In this document: positions 16,862 through 25,671 of the stretch, one piece after another
How positions within the stretch are numbered: position 1 is the first letter of the stretch
How the letters are laid out: every line of letters begins with the position of its first letter
Assembly (NCBI GenBank): GCA_015056735.1
Contig: SVFT01000001.1
Coordinates: forward strand, 248,001-312,000
DNA from: Lachnospiraceae bacterium
GTDB lineage: Bacteria > Bacillota > Clostridia > Lachnospirales > Lachnospiraceae
DNA length: 64,000 nucleotides
Reading direction: 5' to 3'
The notes under the pieces: model-generated
Databases searched by the model: none
What the model saw: the letters and a program-made list of their open reading frames with translations, nothing else
What the model was told of the DNA's origin: nothing
Made by a program: the position numbers and the translations under genes

Positions 16862-17854
16862 ATGAAGAAAATCTTAAACGCACCCGAAAACTATACAGAC
16901 GATATGCTCCGCGGTATCTATGCGGCACATCCCGAAGAAGTAAAATTCGTTAATGACGACCTTCGCTGCTACTGCACCGCCAAGAAAAAAGCGGGCAAGG
17001 TAGCGATCATCACCGGTGGTGGTACAGGCCATCTTCCGCTGTTCCTCGGCTACGTCGGCGAGAACCTGCTCGACGGCTGCGGCGTAGGCGGCGTATTCCA
17101 GAGCCCCTCTGCAGAGCAGATCTATAATGTCAGCAAGGAAGTGGAAGCAGGCGCAGGTATCCTCTATCTGTACGGCAACTACACAGGCGATATCATGAAC
17201 TTTGATATGGCGACTGAAATGCTGGAGATGGACGACATCGTGGCCAAGTCCATCGTTGGCGCAGATGACGTAAACAGCAATGCAAATCCGGATGCAAGAC
17301 GTGGTGTTGCGGGTATCTTCTTTATGTACAAATGTGCCGGTGCAAAAGCGGCGCAGATGGGCACGCTGGATGAAGTTCTGGCAGCAGCACAGAAGGCAAA
17401 AGACAACACACGTACCGTTGGTTTCGCACTGACACCCTGCATCATCCCCGAAGTGGGCCACCCGAACTTCACACTGGAAGAAAACGAGATGGCTATGGGT
17501 ATGGGTATCCACGGCGAACCGGGCGTATGGAACGGACCGATCAAGACGGCGGACGAGCTGGCAAAAGAAAGCCTCGATACACTCCTTGGCGATATGCCGG
17601 TAAAAGCAGGCGAAGAGATCTGCGTTCTGATCAACGGCCTTGGCGCAACCAGTATTGAAGAGCTTTACATTCTTTCCGGCAGCGTTCGCAAGATCCTTGA
17701 CGAGAAGAAGATCAAAGTTTACAAGACCTATGTCGGCGAGTATGCGACCAGCATGGAAATGGCCGGCGCATCGATCTCGATCTGCAAGGTGGATGCACAG
17801 ATGAAGGAATGGATCGACATGCCTGTGAAGACACCTTTTATCACACAGGCATAA
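16862..17854 (+). CDS. DhaK-like ketose kinase subunit with altered substrate loop
   Basis: A 330-residue protein of the dihydroxyacetone-kinase K subunit family. The residues that hold the substrate can be identified: H57 in the glycine loop, D110 in YGNYTGDIMNF, and H217 in GMGIHGEPG, the histidine that binds the ketone covalently as a hemiaminal. The usual loop GGGSGHEP is here GGGTGHLP, replacing the Glu by Leu and Ser by Thr. DhaK proteins bind dihydroxyacetone; the change may adapt it to another ketose such as erythrulose (inference). It is slightly shorter than the E. coli protein and is followed by its partner DhaL; no DhaM phosphotransferase subunit is present. Confidence 0.88.
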   Translation: MKKILNAPENYTDDMLRGIYAAHPEEVKFVNDDLRCYCTAKKKAGKVAIITGGGTGHLPLFLGYVGENLLDGCGVGGVFQSPSAEQIYNVSKEVEAGAGILYLYGNYTGDIMNFDMATEMLEMDDIVAKSIVGADDVNSNANPDARRGVAGIFFMYKCAGAKAAQMGTLDEVLAAAQKAKDNTRTVGFALTPCIIPEVGHPNFTLEENEMAMGMGIHGEPGVWNGPIKTADELAKESLDTLLGDMPVKAGEEICVLINGLGATSIEELYILSGSVRKILDEKKIKVYKTYVGEYATSMEMAGASISICKVDAQMKEWIDMPVKTPFITQA

Positions 17855-17866
17855 AGGAGAGTTACA

Positions 17867-18505
17867 ATGGATAAGTATACAACAGACAATATCGCGGAAC
17901 TGTTCGAGGGCGTAGCGGAGATCTTCGCGGAAAAGAAGGAAGAGCTTTGCGAGATGGATGCGAACATGGGTGACGGCGACCTGGGCCTTACCATGGACAA
18001 AGGATATGGCGCGCTCCCGGATCTGATCCGTCAGAACACAGAGCCCGGCGACATCGGCAAGACGCTCTTTAAAGGCGCATCCAAGATGGCGGGCGTCGTA
18101 CCGAGTACCATGGGAACGCTCATGAGCAGCGGTGTTATGGAAGCCGGAAAAGTGCTGAAAGGGAAAAGCGAACTCGGCTCCGCGGAGCTTGGCGAGTTCC
18201 TGACCGCTTTTGCAGCCGGTATTCAGAAGCGCGGCAAATGCGAGCTGGGTGACCGCACGATCCTGGATGCGGTTGATGCAGCCGCAAAAGCAGGCGCGCC
18301 TCTTGCACAGGCTGGCAAGTCCTTAAAGGAGATCATGGAAGCTGCCGTGAAAGGGGCAGAAGAGGGCGTGGAAGCGACCAAGAACATGGTTCCGAAATAC
18401 GGGAAGGCAGCAGTCTTCTCCGCGAAAGCGATCGGCATCGCAGACCAGGGTGCCGTTGCGGGCAAGTACCTGATGGAGGGACTTCTCAGGAGCGTAAGCA
18501 GATAA
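17867..18505 (+). CDS. DhaL-like ATP-binding kinase subunit
   Basis: This 212-residue protein is the nucleotide-binding partner of the upstream DhaK. The three aspartates that hold the two magnesium ions are present (D31, D36, D38 in DANMGDGDLG), and the later GDRTILDA motif is conserved. The usual motif is GDGDHG; the His is Leu here. With no DhaM nearby, phosphate most likely comes from free ATP. It is last in the operon and is followed by a strong terminator. Confidence 0.88.
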   Translation: MDKYTTDNIAELFEGVAEIFAEKKEELCEMDANMGDGDLGLTMDKGYGALPDLIRQNTEPGDIGKTLFKGASKMAGVVPSTMGTLMSSGVMEAGKVLKGKSELGSAELGEFLTAFAAGIQKRGKCELGDRTILDAVDAAAKAGAPLAQAGKSLKEIMEAAVKGAEEGVEATKNMVPKYGKAAVFSAKAIGIADQGAVAGKYLMEGLLRSVSR

Positions 18506-18526
18506 GCATTTGCTGACAGGAAATGT

Positions 18527-18558
18527 AAAGGGATAGGCTTAGGGCCTATCCCTTTTTT
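18527..18558 (+). terminator. Terminator of the sugar-kinase operon
   Basis: AAAGGGATAGG pairs perfectly with CCTATCCCTTT, followed by a T-run. It closes the operon that begins at the substrate-binding protein. Confidence 0.9.
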
Positions 18559-18627
18559 AATCTTTGCATAGTTTAAGATGTGTATATGCGCGAGCTGATT
18601 CCGTAACTGTTTCAGTGCGGGCATTCT

Positions 18628-18731
18628 GCTCTAAATTCGCATGCATTCTGAAGGACATGGGCATTTTGCGGGACGTGCTTCGCACGTTAGGTCCTCAAAT
18701 GCCCATTTCAGAATACCTGCTTATTAAGAGC
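18628..18731. repeat. Structured ~105-nt interspersed repeat, copy 1
   Basis: The element begins GCTCTAAATTC and ends TTATTAAGAGC, and contains ATTCTGAA with TTTCAGAAT and GGGCATTTTGCGGGAC with GTCCTCAAATGCCC, so it folds into one long hairpin with a GTGCTTCGCAC tip. A second copy with the same ends and fold but many base differences lies at 39102-39209. It holds no ORF. It looks like a non-autonomous mobile element or a structured RNA. The surrounding gap 18506-18883 also carries the operon terminator and a 46-bp direct repeat, but no gene. Confidence 0.75.
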
Positions 18732-18733
18732 CC

Positions 18734-18877
18734 ATGCCAATGCACTTGAAACCAGTTCGAAAATACCTCGCGCGCTTTACGCATCGATCCATGCCGGGGA
18801 TTTTATTATGCTTCCTCCGAGTCTAAGCAGATGAGCAATACGTGTGAAACCGGTTCAAAAATGCCTCGCGCGCTTTA
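18734..18877. repeat. Pair of ~46-bp direct repeats
   Basis: Two similar segments, 18734-18779 and 18831-18877, share TGAAACC(A/G)GTTC and CCTCGCGCGCTTTA and differ at about one base in five. They lie head to tail about 97 bp apart just downstream of the TetR gene. No terminal inverted repeats or ORF are seen. Purpose unknown. Confidence 0.6.
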
Positions 18878-18883
18878 TTTCCT

Positions 18884-19522
18884 CTACGCTTGCGGCTTAA
18901 GTAAATTGGCAATGCATGAGAGAACCTCCTCGCGCATGGCGCCGTAATCGTATTCATCGCTCGGCGTGAGCGCGGATTCGTGGCAGTAGGTCTCGATCAT
19001 ATGATAGACCAGATGGAAGCGCTCTTTTAAATGTGGCAGCTCTTTATGCCGGCGCTTGTACGCCTCTGTGAACGCACTGAGCATGCGGGATTCGAAGCCC
19101 TCCAGGTAGTCGTTGATCTCAGGATCGACGGCGGCCAGAGAGAAGAGTTCCTGGTGCGACTTAACAAAGGTTTTGTGGAATGCGGCAAAGGAATCGATCA
19201 GGCCCGGCATGAGTTCCATCAGATCTTCTTCGCTCTCAAACTTTTCAAGACAGTCATACAGAGGCTGTGACACGGTATTTACGATCTCGCCGAGTCCTGC
19301 CATCAGGATGTCCCTTTTATTCTTAAAATAGCTGTACACAATGCCGGTGGAGACACCGGCTTCTTTGGCGATATCGGCTGTTGTGATCTTTTGATAGCCC
19401 TGCTCGCCGATGAGGCGTATGCAGGCCTCCGTGATCCTTTTTTTCTTTTCGATCGACCGCTTTTGCTGCGGTTCTCTGATCTTGTCAGGCTTTGTCCGCT
19501 GAGACGTTCCTTCTTTTATCAT
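18884..19522 (-). CDS. TetR/AcrR-family repressor of the adjacent efflux operon
   Basis: A 212-residue regulator with a basic N-terminal tail and a TetR helix-turn-helix (ITTADIAKEAGVSTGIVYSYFKNK, about residues 45-68), followed by an all-helical ligand domain. The longest frame starts 32 codons earlier, but the ATG at 19522 has a GGAG upstream and gives a normal family length, while the extra stretch would run into the promoter region. It is divergent from the HlyD-ABC-FtsX operon, and two matching operator-like sites lie between them. Confidence 0.9.
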   Translation of the reverse strand: MIKEGTSQRTKPDKIREPQQKRSIEKKKRITEACIRLIGEQGYQKITTADIAKEAGVSTGIVYSYFKNKRDILMAGLGEIVNTVSQPLYDCLEKFESEEDLMELMPGLIDSFAAFHKTFVKSHQELFSLAAVDPEINDYLEGFESRMLSAFTEAYKRRHKELPHLKERFHLVYHMIETYCHESALTPSDEYDYGAMREEVLSCIANLLKPQA

Positions 19523-19623
19523 TCCTGTAATCTCCGCTTTGATCGCATATTTCATCTGTGGATGAGGCGATTTCATTTTACTTAGTGTCATTATATGATC
19601 GGCAGTCATGGTTGTCAATTAAT

Positions 19624-19703
19624 ATGAATGTGAAATTATTTTCATATACTATTGACTTTCCGTTACTCTTAGTTGTAGTATGTGAATGTGAAACAAGATT
19701 CAT
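19624..19703 (+). promoter_or_regulatory. Efflux-operon promoter flanked by two TetR-type operators
   Basis: The promoter is TTGACT (19652-19657), 18 bases, TAGTAT (19676-19681). Two related 22-bp sites surround it: 19624-19645 (ATGAA...TTCAT) and 19682-19703 (TGAAT...ATTCA), both containing TGAATGTGAAA and ending TTCAT. The first lies just upstream of the -35, the second just downstream of the -10, so bound repressor would shut the promoter and possibly its own divergent one. Confidence 0.75.
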
Positions 19704-19721
19704 GTTTTAGAGGAGTATATC

Positions 19722-21119
19722 ATGAAAAAAACGGATAGTAACGGGAAGAACAAAACGCGAAAGAGAGCGATCTGCGTGGGGCTTCTGACAGCCGTCGTGC
19801 TTGTAGGCGCCGCTGGATGTGCCTATATGAGCACGCGAGCGACCGCGTATCAGACAGTGCGCCCCGAGACAGGGGATATCACCGAGACGCTCACTGCATC
19901 CGGCAATGTAAAGTCGGAAGAGACAAAGACGATCTATGCGAGCGTATCGGCACCGATCGCGATGTTGGAAGCGAAAGCGGGCGATCTTGTTCCGGCAGGT
20001 GAACCGCTTGTTGTGTATGATGCCACCGACCTTACTTTGGAAGAGAAGGAGGCGGCCGCCCGTATGAAGCAGGCAGGCAGCGCCTACGCCTCCACGGTAT
20101 CGCAGAATGAGAAGAACACGCTGATCTATCAGGGCGCCGAGATGACGGAGAAGATGTTTCAGGAGCTGATCGCCGAGAAGTATATTCAGATCTATCAGCT
20201 GCAGCAAAAGCTCGGGAAGGCTGAGGTCAAGAAGACCGATATCAATGCGCTGATCGCGCGGGCAGGTCTTGACGGTGATGATGATGACGTGGATGATTTT
20301 GCTGCGACGATCGATGCATGGCGCGCCGAATACGATTCGATGGGCGTACCGGAGCTAGAGGCTGAGCTTGCAAGACAGAAAGCCGCATACAGCGATATGC
20401 AGGCGTTTCGAAGTGAATATGCAGAGCAGAAGCACAGTGCGGATGTGCGCCTGATTGATCCGAATGCGCAGCGGGAGCTCCTGTATAAGAAAGAAGAAGC
20501 GGGTTATGTGAAGGAAGGCATCGCAAACGATCTTGATAAGGCGCTGACCGGATGCGAGTCGCCTTTTCGCGGGATCGTCACAGAGCGCTTTCAGGAGAGC
20601 GGCGCTTATGTGACGGAAGGACAGCCCCTCCTTTCGATGGCGAATGCGGATAAGATCTACGTCTCGGCCGATATCTCAAAATATGATATCGACAAGGTAC
20701 GGATCGGTCAGAGAAGCGTCATCACGATCGGCAACCGCACTTATCGCGGCACGGTTACAAAGATCGACAGACTTGCTTCTACGGAGAACTCGGACAAAGC
20801 CAAGATCCCGGTTCATGTGGAATTTATCGGGCGCGTTGATGATGCGTGCCTTGGGATCGAAGCGGATGTCGAGATCACTTTGTCACATGAAAAGGATGTC
20901 TCCACGATCCCGAGCAGCGTGATCTACGAAGATGAAAACGGCAGTTACGTATATGCGATCCGAGACGGCAAGGTAGCCCGCGTCGATATCACATGCGGCA
21001 CATCGGACGGTGAGAAGACAGAGATCCTCGCTGGACTTGATGCGAATGAGACGGTCATTACGGATGCCATTACGGAGACGCAGCTTGGAAAAGCGGCAAA
21101 GGCGGACGATGCATCATGA
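19722..21119 (+). CDS. Efflux periplasmic adaptor (HlyD/MacA-type) protein
   Basis: A 465-residue membrane-fusion protein. It has one N-terminal membrane anchor (residues 15-37; a Cys in GCAYM could act as a lipobox but the fit is poor), a first biotinyl-lipoyl half (TLTASGNVKSEETKTIYASVSAPI), a long helical hairpin between about residues 110 and 265, the second lipoyl half (CESPFRGIVTERFQESGAYVTEGQPL) and a beta-barrel end. It probably links the ABC pump encoded next to the cell exterior. It overlaps the ATPase gene by 4 bases (ATGA). Confidence 0.9.
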   Translation: MKKTDSNGKNKTRKRAICVGLLTAVVLVGAAGCAYMSTRATAYQTVRPETGDITETLTASGNVKSEETKTIYASVSAPIAMLEAKAGDLVPAGEPLVVYDATDLTLEEKEAAARMKQAGSAYASTVSQNEKNTLIYQGAEMTEKMFQELIAEKYIQIYQLQQKLGKAEVKKTDINALIARAGLDGDDDDVDDFAATIDAWRAEYDSMGVPELEAELARQKAAYSDMQAFRSEYAEQKHSADVRLIDPNAQRELLYKKEEAGYVKEGIANDLDKALTGCESPFRGIVTERFQESGAYVTEGQPLLSMANADKIYVSADISKYDIDKVRIGQRSVITIGNRTYRGTVTKIDRLASTENSDKAKIPVHVEFIGRVDDACLGIEADVEITLSHEKDVSTIPSSVIYEDENGSYVYAIRDGKVARVDITCGTSDGEKTEILAGLDANETVITDAITETQLGKAAKADDAS

Positions 21120-21823
21120 AAAGGTCGATAGAGTTTAAAGATGTTTCCAAACGATACGATACGGGCGGCGAGCCGTTCTATGCCTTGAAAGACGCGAACT
21201 TCACGATCGAAGAAGGCGAATTCGTCGTGATCCTGGGGCCTTCCGGCGCCGGCAAATCGACGCTGCTAAATCTTCTTGGCGGCATGGATACGGTCAGCGG
21301 GGGCGATATCATCTTTTTTGACGGGAAAAAGATATCGGATCTAAACGACAGAGAACTGACTGCATATCGTGCGAACGAGATCGGCATCGTATTTCAGTTC
21401 TACAACCTGATTCCGTCGCTGACGGCCTATGAGAATGTATCGCTGATGGGTGATATCAAGAAAGATATTGACGATCCTGCTCTTGTCCTTGAAAAAGTCG
21501 GACTCGCGGCGCGAAAAGACCACTTTCCGGCGCAGCTTTCCGGGGGCGAGCAGCAGCGTGTTTCGATCGCACGGGCACTCGTCAAGAAACCGCGGCTTCT
21601 GATCTGTGATGAGCCGACGGGCGCATTGGATACAGGGACCGGTCAGGAGGTATTGAAACTTCTTGCGGATCTGTGCCGCATAGACGGCAAGACGGTTGTA
21701 ATGGTAACGCACAACAGCCTTTTTGCCGGGATCGCAGACCGCGTGATCCATGTAAAGAACGGACGCATCGAGCGGGTGGAAATGAATGCACATCCGCAGA
21801 GCGCGGACGAGATTGTCTGGTAG
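21116..21823 (+). CDS. ABC transporter ATP-binding protein (MacB/LolD type)
   Basis: A 235-residue single ATPase domain: Walker [17 protein letters not shown] (near residue 39), Q-loop in [15 protein letters not shown], signature [15 protein letters not shown], Walker [13 protein letters not shown], and the switch histidine in VMVTHNS. The order of motifs and [11 protein letters not shown] are typical of MacB/LolD exporters. Its four-base overlaps and spacings with neighbours show one operon with the adaptor and permease. Confidence 0.95.
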   Translation: MKRSIEFKDVSKRYDTGGEPFYALKDANFTIEEGEFVVILGPSGAGKSTLLNLLGGMDTVSGGDIIFFDGKKISDLNDRELTAYRANEIGIVFQFYNLIPSLTAYENVSLMGDIKKDIDDPALVLEKVGLAARKDHFPAQLSGGEQQRVSIARALVKKPRLLICDEPTGALDTGTGQEVLKLLADLCRIDGKTVVMVTHNSLFAGIADRVIHVKNGRIERVEMNAHPQSADEIVW

Positions 21824-21826
21824 CAT

Positions 21827-24157
21827 ATGTATTTACTGAAAAAACTTTCAAGAGAATTATGGCTGCAAAAGAAGCAGTTTTTTGCCATATTTATGATGTC
21901 GTTCCTCGGCATCGCGGTTTTGGTCGGCATGGATGCGGAGTCTGCGGGCGATCGCAAGTCCATGCGAGCGTACTACGAAGAGACCAACATGGCCGACTAT
22001 CACGTGGAGGGGCGCATTTTTTCAAGGGAAGATCTCCGGCTCCTGCGGGCAGATCCGGCCGTCCGGAATGCGCAGCGATCACGCGTCGAGCAGGCCAAGC
22101 TCCCTGATCTGAAACAGGGTGATAAGGAGACGGATCTGATCGCACAGTTTGTGGAGGAGAATGCAGTCTCCAGGCCCAGGATCCTGGAAGGCGAAGCGTT
22201 TGATGCAGGCGGCAAAGGCATCTGGCTGGAGGCGATCTTTGCAAGAGCGAATCATTTGTCGGTCGGCGAGAGCCTGACGATCAAGCTGGGCGATAAACGC
22301 ATCACGCAGACGATCAGGGGCCTGATCATGGCGCCTGAGTATATCGTGTACTATTCACCGGCAGGCGAGATGATCCCGGATTATACCGCTTTTGGCTACG
22401 CGTTCCTGCCGGGCAGCTGCTATCCGTCCGACTCGGATGATTTCTATACCTGCGTGCAGCTCGATACAAAGACCGAAAGCGAAGAGATACCGTACGACGA
22501 GATGCGGGCGTTTAAGGACAGACTGAAAGTCCTTTTGGAGACAGATGATCTGACCGTGCTCGATCGGACGCAAATGCCGTCTCACCGCGATTTTTCCGCG
22601 GAGATCGAGCAGCACGAGACGTTTGCGGTTCTCTTTCCCGGTATCTTTCTGATCATCGCATTTCTTGGGATGGTCACAACAATGACGCGTATGACGGTGC
22701 GCCAGCGAACGGTCATCGGCACGATGAAGGCACTCGGTTTTTCAAACGCGGCGGTCATGCTGCATTACGTTTCGTTCGGTACGGCGATCAGCCTGATCGG
22801 CGCCGTCCTCGGGTTTGCGGTCGGTCGCGCATGGATGCCGCCGCTGATCAATATGTCCATGCAGTCGATGTATACGATGCCTGACTGGCAGCATGAAGCG
22901 ACATCGCTTTCGTACGGGGCCTGCATCGTCGTTGTCGCGCTCTCGACTCTTGTTTCCTGCATGACCTGTCGCAGGATCATGAAGGAGAATCCGGCATCGG
23001 CGCTGCGCCAGAAGGCGCCCAAGTCCATTAAGATCACGCGCTTTGAGCGCTCTTTTCTCTGGAAAAAACTGCCCCTATCCATCCAGTGGACGCTGCGCGA
23101 GGTGCGTCAGAACCGCCTTCGAAGCATGATGGGACTCCTTGGTGTTGCGGGCTGTATGATGATCATCCTGGGCGCGTTCGGCTGCATGGACTCGATCGAA
23201 TACATGCCCGATAACGCGTACGAGCGCATGATGATCGGCCGGAGCATCATTACGATGGAGGATGGGGAAGATGCTTTTACGGCAAACGAGTATGCAAGGC
23301 GTTTTCACGGGCAGGCGGTAGAAGTGGTCTCGGCCGAGTTTTCCGATCCTGAGAAAACGGTGCTCAAAACCGGTTCGCTGACTGTCCTTGGGGATGGAAA
23401 TCTTGCTCGGTTTTATGATGAGAACGGTGAGAAGGAGATCTTTTTACACGACGGCGAAGTGTTTATGAGCCGCAAGATGGCGGAGCTTTTGGACCTTCGG
23501 CCGGGCATGCTTTTCTCATTCCATATGATCGGAGAGAAGGACGTTCATACCTGCAGGATCGCAGGGATCAACAAGGATCCCTCCACACAGGGGATCTCGA
23601 TGACGGAGAAGACGTTCCGTGATCTGGAGCAGGATTTTGTTCCGAACAGGATCTATACAAACTACCGGATTTCGGCGGACCTTTCAGACGAACTTCCTGT
23701 GAAAAACGTGCAGACCGTAGCGCAGCTTCGGGCGGATCTGCTTGCCGGAATGGATGTTATGTCAACTATGATCAATATCATGGTGGTCTGCGGAGTTGCG
23801 CTGGGTCTTATTGTTTTATATAATCTATCTGAGCTTTCTTTTGTGGAAAAGGAGCGTGATTATACGACGCTGAAAGTCCTCGGCATGCAGGCCGGAACGG
23901 TAAGAGGGATCATTTTTACAGAGCTTCTTGTCATCGGCGTGATCGGTATCCTGCTCGGCGTTCCGCTTGGCCTTGAATTTCTGCGGCTGATGTGGACGAC
24001 CATGGGAGAGAGCGTAGATATCGCACCTGTTGTTTTTGCTTCGAGTTATGTCAGATCAGCACTCATCACGATCGGTGTGATCGTGGTATCGTGTCTGCTG
24101 ATCTGTTTGAGAACACGTCACATGAACATGGTGGATGCGCTGAAGTCCAATGAATAG
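21827..24157 (+). CDS. FtsX-like ABC transporter permease
   Basis: A 776-residue permease with two copies of the FtsX fold: a first transmembrane helix at residues 19-35, a large extracytoplasmic domain, three helices around residues 265-375, then a second set beginning near residue 425 ([21 protein letters not shown]) and ending with three more helices. This long form works with one ATPase dimer and an adaptor, exporting lipids, peptides or antimicrobial compounds. The substrate is unknown; TetR control suggests induction by a toxic compound. Confidence 0.92.
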   Translation: MYLLKKLSRELWLQKKQFFAIFMMSFLGIAVLVGMDAESAGDRKSMRAYYEETNMADYHVEGRIFSREDLRLLRADPAVRNAQRSRVEQAKLPDLKQGDKETDLIAQFVEENAVSRPRILEGEAFDAGGKGIWLEAIFARANHLSVGESLTIKLGDKRITQTIRGLIMAPEYIVYYSPAGEMIPDYTAFGYAFLPGSCYPSDSDDFYTCVQLDTKTESEEIPYDEMRAFKDRLKVLLETDDLTVLDRTQMPSHRDFSAEIEQHETFAVLFPGIFLIIAFLGMVTTMTRMTVRQRTVIGTMKALGFSNAAVMLHYVSFGTAISLIGAVLGFAVGRAWMPPLINMSMQSMYTMPDWQHEATSLSYGACIVVVALSTLVSCMTCRRIMKENPASALRQKAPKSIKITRFERSFLWKKLPLSIQWTLREVRQNRLRSMMGLLGVAGCMMIILGAFGCMDSIEYMPDNAYERMMIGRSIITMEDGEDAFTANEYARRFHGQAVEVVSAEFSDPEKTVLKTGSLTVLGDGNLARFYDENGEKEIFLHDGEVFMSRKMAELLDLRPGMLFSFHMIGEKDVHTCRIAGINKDPSTQGISMTEKTFRDLEQDFVPNRIYTNYRISADLSDELPVKNVQTVAQLRADLLAGMDVMSTMINIMVVCGVALGLIVLYNLSELSFVEKERDYTTLKVLGMQAGTVRGIIFTELLVIGVIGILLGVPLGLEFLRLMWTTMGESVDIAPVVFASSYVRSALITIGVIVVSCLLICLRTRHMNMVDALKSNE

Positions 24158-24176
24158 AATGTGTGAAGGAGATCAT

Positions 24177-24650
24177 ATGATACGGATCGGCATGGGATAC
24201 GATGTACATCGTTTGACAGAAGGAAGAAAATGCATCATCGGAGGTGTGGAGATCCCTTTTGAAAAGGGGCTTTTAGGGCACTCCGATGCGGATGTGCTGC
24301 TCCATGCGATCATGGATGCGATGCTCGGTGCGCTGGCACTTGGTGATATCGGAAAGCACTTTCCCGATACGGATCCCGCATATGAGGGCATTGACAGCTT
24401 TCGCCTTTTAGAGCGCGTGGATGCGCTGATCCGCAATGAAGGATACGCGGTCGGAAATATCGATGCGACGATCATTGCGCAGGCGCCCAGAATGCGTCCG
24501 CATATTGATATGATGCGCGAGAATATCGCAGAGGTCCTTCACATCGGCACAGACAGGATCAACGTGAAGGCGACAACGGAAGAGGGACTCGGCTTTACGG
24601 GCAGCGGAGAAGGAATTTCCGCGCAGGCCATCTGTCTCTTGACAAAGTAG
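24177..24650 (+). CDS. ispF: 2-C-methyl-D-erythritol 2,4-cyclodiphosphate synthase
   Basis: A 157-residue enzyme of the non-mevalonate isoprenoid pathway that cyclises CDP-methylerythritol 2-phosphate. The zinc ligands D8 and H10 (GMGYDVHRL) and H42 region ([27 protein letters not shown]) are present, as is [12 protein letters not shown] near the end. The ATG at 24177 follows AAGGAG; the longer frame overlaps the upstream permease. The -35 box of the cysteine operon lies inside its last codons. Confidence 0.96.
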   Translation: MIRIGMGYDVHRLTEGRKCIIGGVEIPFEKGLLGHSDADVLLHAIMDAMLGALALGDIGKHFPDTDPAYEGIDSFRLLERVDALIRNEGYAVGNIDATIIAQAPRMRPHIDMMRENIAEVLHIGTDRINVKATTEEGLGFTGSGEGISAQAICLLTK

Positions 24651-24667
24651 GATTTTTTGCCTATTCT
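24639..24667 (+). promoter_or_regulatory. Sigma-A promoter of the cysE T-box transcript
   Basis: TTGACA (24639-24644), exactly 17 bases, then TATTCT (24662-24667). The -35 box is embedded in the final codons of ispF. Confidence 0.8.
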
Positions 24668-24673
24668 TTTTAC

Positions 24674-24865
24674 ATACCAAACAGATAGGCAACGGCTAAG
24701 AACGGGAAGTGCACCCGGGAGCCGGTCCCGTGAAGAGATTTAGCGGGATCCGAGTTGCGCTCGTTACGCGCTTTTAAGGTGAGCACTTTGTGCTAAAAAG
24801 AGTGGAACCGCGGATTTTATTCGTCTCTTATTTGTATTCTTCGGAATAGGAATAAGAGATTTTTT
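24674..24865 (+). ncRNA. T-box riboswitch, cysteine-specific
   Basis: The leader contains the T-box sequence AGAGTGGAACCGCGG at 24799-24813, which pairs with the free acceptor end of uncharged tRNA. It is followed by a terminator: TCTCTTATT (24824-24832) with AATAAGAGA (24851-24859) and six T residues. In stem I, the sequence GAAGTGCACC near 24707 places a TGC (Cys) specifier codon at 24710-24712, followed by A as usual. The genes controlled are cysE and cysS, which agrees. Uncharged tRNA-Cys should favour read-through. Confidence 0.92.
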
Positions 24866-24973
24866 CTTTATGGGAGATTCCCATAAAGAAAAAAGAAGGT
24901 CGCACTCGCGCGTAAAGAAGATGTTGCTTTCAGCAACCGCGCTCGGCGTAAAGAATTCCGCAAGCGGAATTCT
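24863..24973 (+). repeat. Two perfect hairpins between the T-box and cysE
   Basis: TTTCTTTATGGGA (24863-24875) pairs exactly with 24879-24891 across a 3-nt loop; it shares its first bases with the T-run of the T-box terminator. AGAATTCCGC (24952-24961) pairs exactly with GCGGAATTCT (24964-24973), only 21 bases before the cysE start. A smaller GTTGC/GCAAC hairpin lies between them. None has a T-run. They may affect mRNA stability or translation after read-through. Confidence 0.65.
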
Positions 24974-24993
24974 ATTATAAAGAGGGTATTCAT

Positions 24994-25671
24994 ATGCATC
25001 CGATCAAAAGGATCCGGGAGGAGATCCGGGTCATCCGGGAACGTGACCCGGCGATCCATTCCTCGATGGAAGTATTTTTATATGCAAGTTTTCGGGCGAT
25101 GCTCCATTACCGCATCGCGCACAGACTATACTGTTCGGGCCACTATTTCTGGGCCAGATGGTTATCGCAGCGTGCTGTCAGGAAGACCGGGATCGAGATC
25201 CATCCCGGCGCGCAGATCGGGAACGGTTTCTTTATCGATCACGGCAGCGGCGTCATTATCGGTGAGACAACGATCATCGGGGACAATGTTACACTCTATC
25301 AGGGTGTGACCCTCGGCGGTACCGGCAAAGAGCACGGCAAGCGTCATCCGACGATCGGTGATAACGTTATGATCAGTGCGGGTGCGAAGGTGCTCGGCTC
25401 ATTTAAGATCGGATCGAACTCCAAGATCGGAGCGGGATCCGTTGTGCTTGAAGAAGTGCCGCCCGGATCGACCGTGGTCGGTGTGCCGGGGCGTGTCGTA
25501 AAGCGGATGGGGCAGAGCCTTCCGCAGGAAGAGCTCGATCAGGTCAGCCTGCCGGACCCTGTCAAGGAGGACATCCAGAACCTGCAGCATGCAAATACCG
25601 AGCTGACGAACAGGCTTCTGTCATTGGAAGAAGAACTGCGTGAATTGAAAAAGAGGAGTGAAAATAAATGA
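24994..25671 (+). CDS. cysE: Serine O-acetyltransferase
   Basis: A 225-residue enzyme that makes O-acetylserine, the direct precursor of cysteine, from serine and acetyl-CoA. The helical N-terminal part is followed by a left-handed beta-helix of hexapeptide repeats, with the catalytic [13 protein letters not shown] and the acetyl-CoA region [21 protein letters not shown]. The C-terminus adds a ~45-residue coiled coil ([20 protein letters not shown]). It overlaps cysS by 4 bases, so synthesis and charging of cysteine share one T-box-controlled mRNA. Confidence 0.96.
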   Translation: MHPIKRIREEIRVIRERDPAIHSSMEVFLYASFRAMLHYRIAHRLYCSGHYFWARWLSQRAVRKTGIEIHPGAQIGNGFFIDHGSGVIIGETTIIGDNVTLYQGVTLGGTGKEHGKRHPTIGDNVMISAGAKVLGSFKIGSNSKIGAGSVVLEEVPPGSTVVGVPGRVVKRMGQSLPQEELDQVSLPDPVKEDIQNLQHANTELTNRLLSLEEELRELKKRSENK

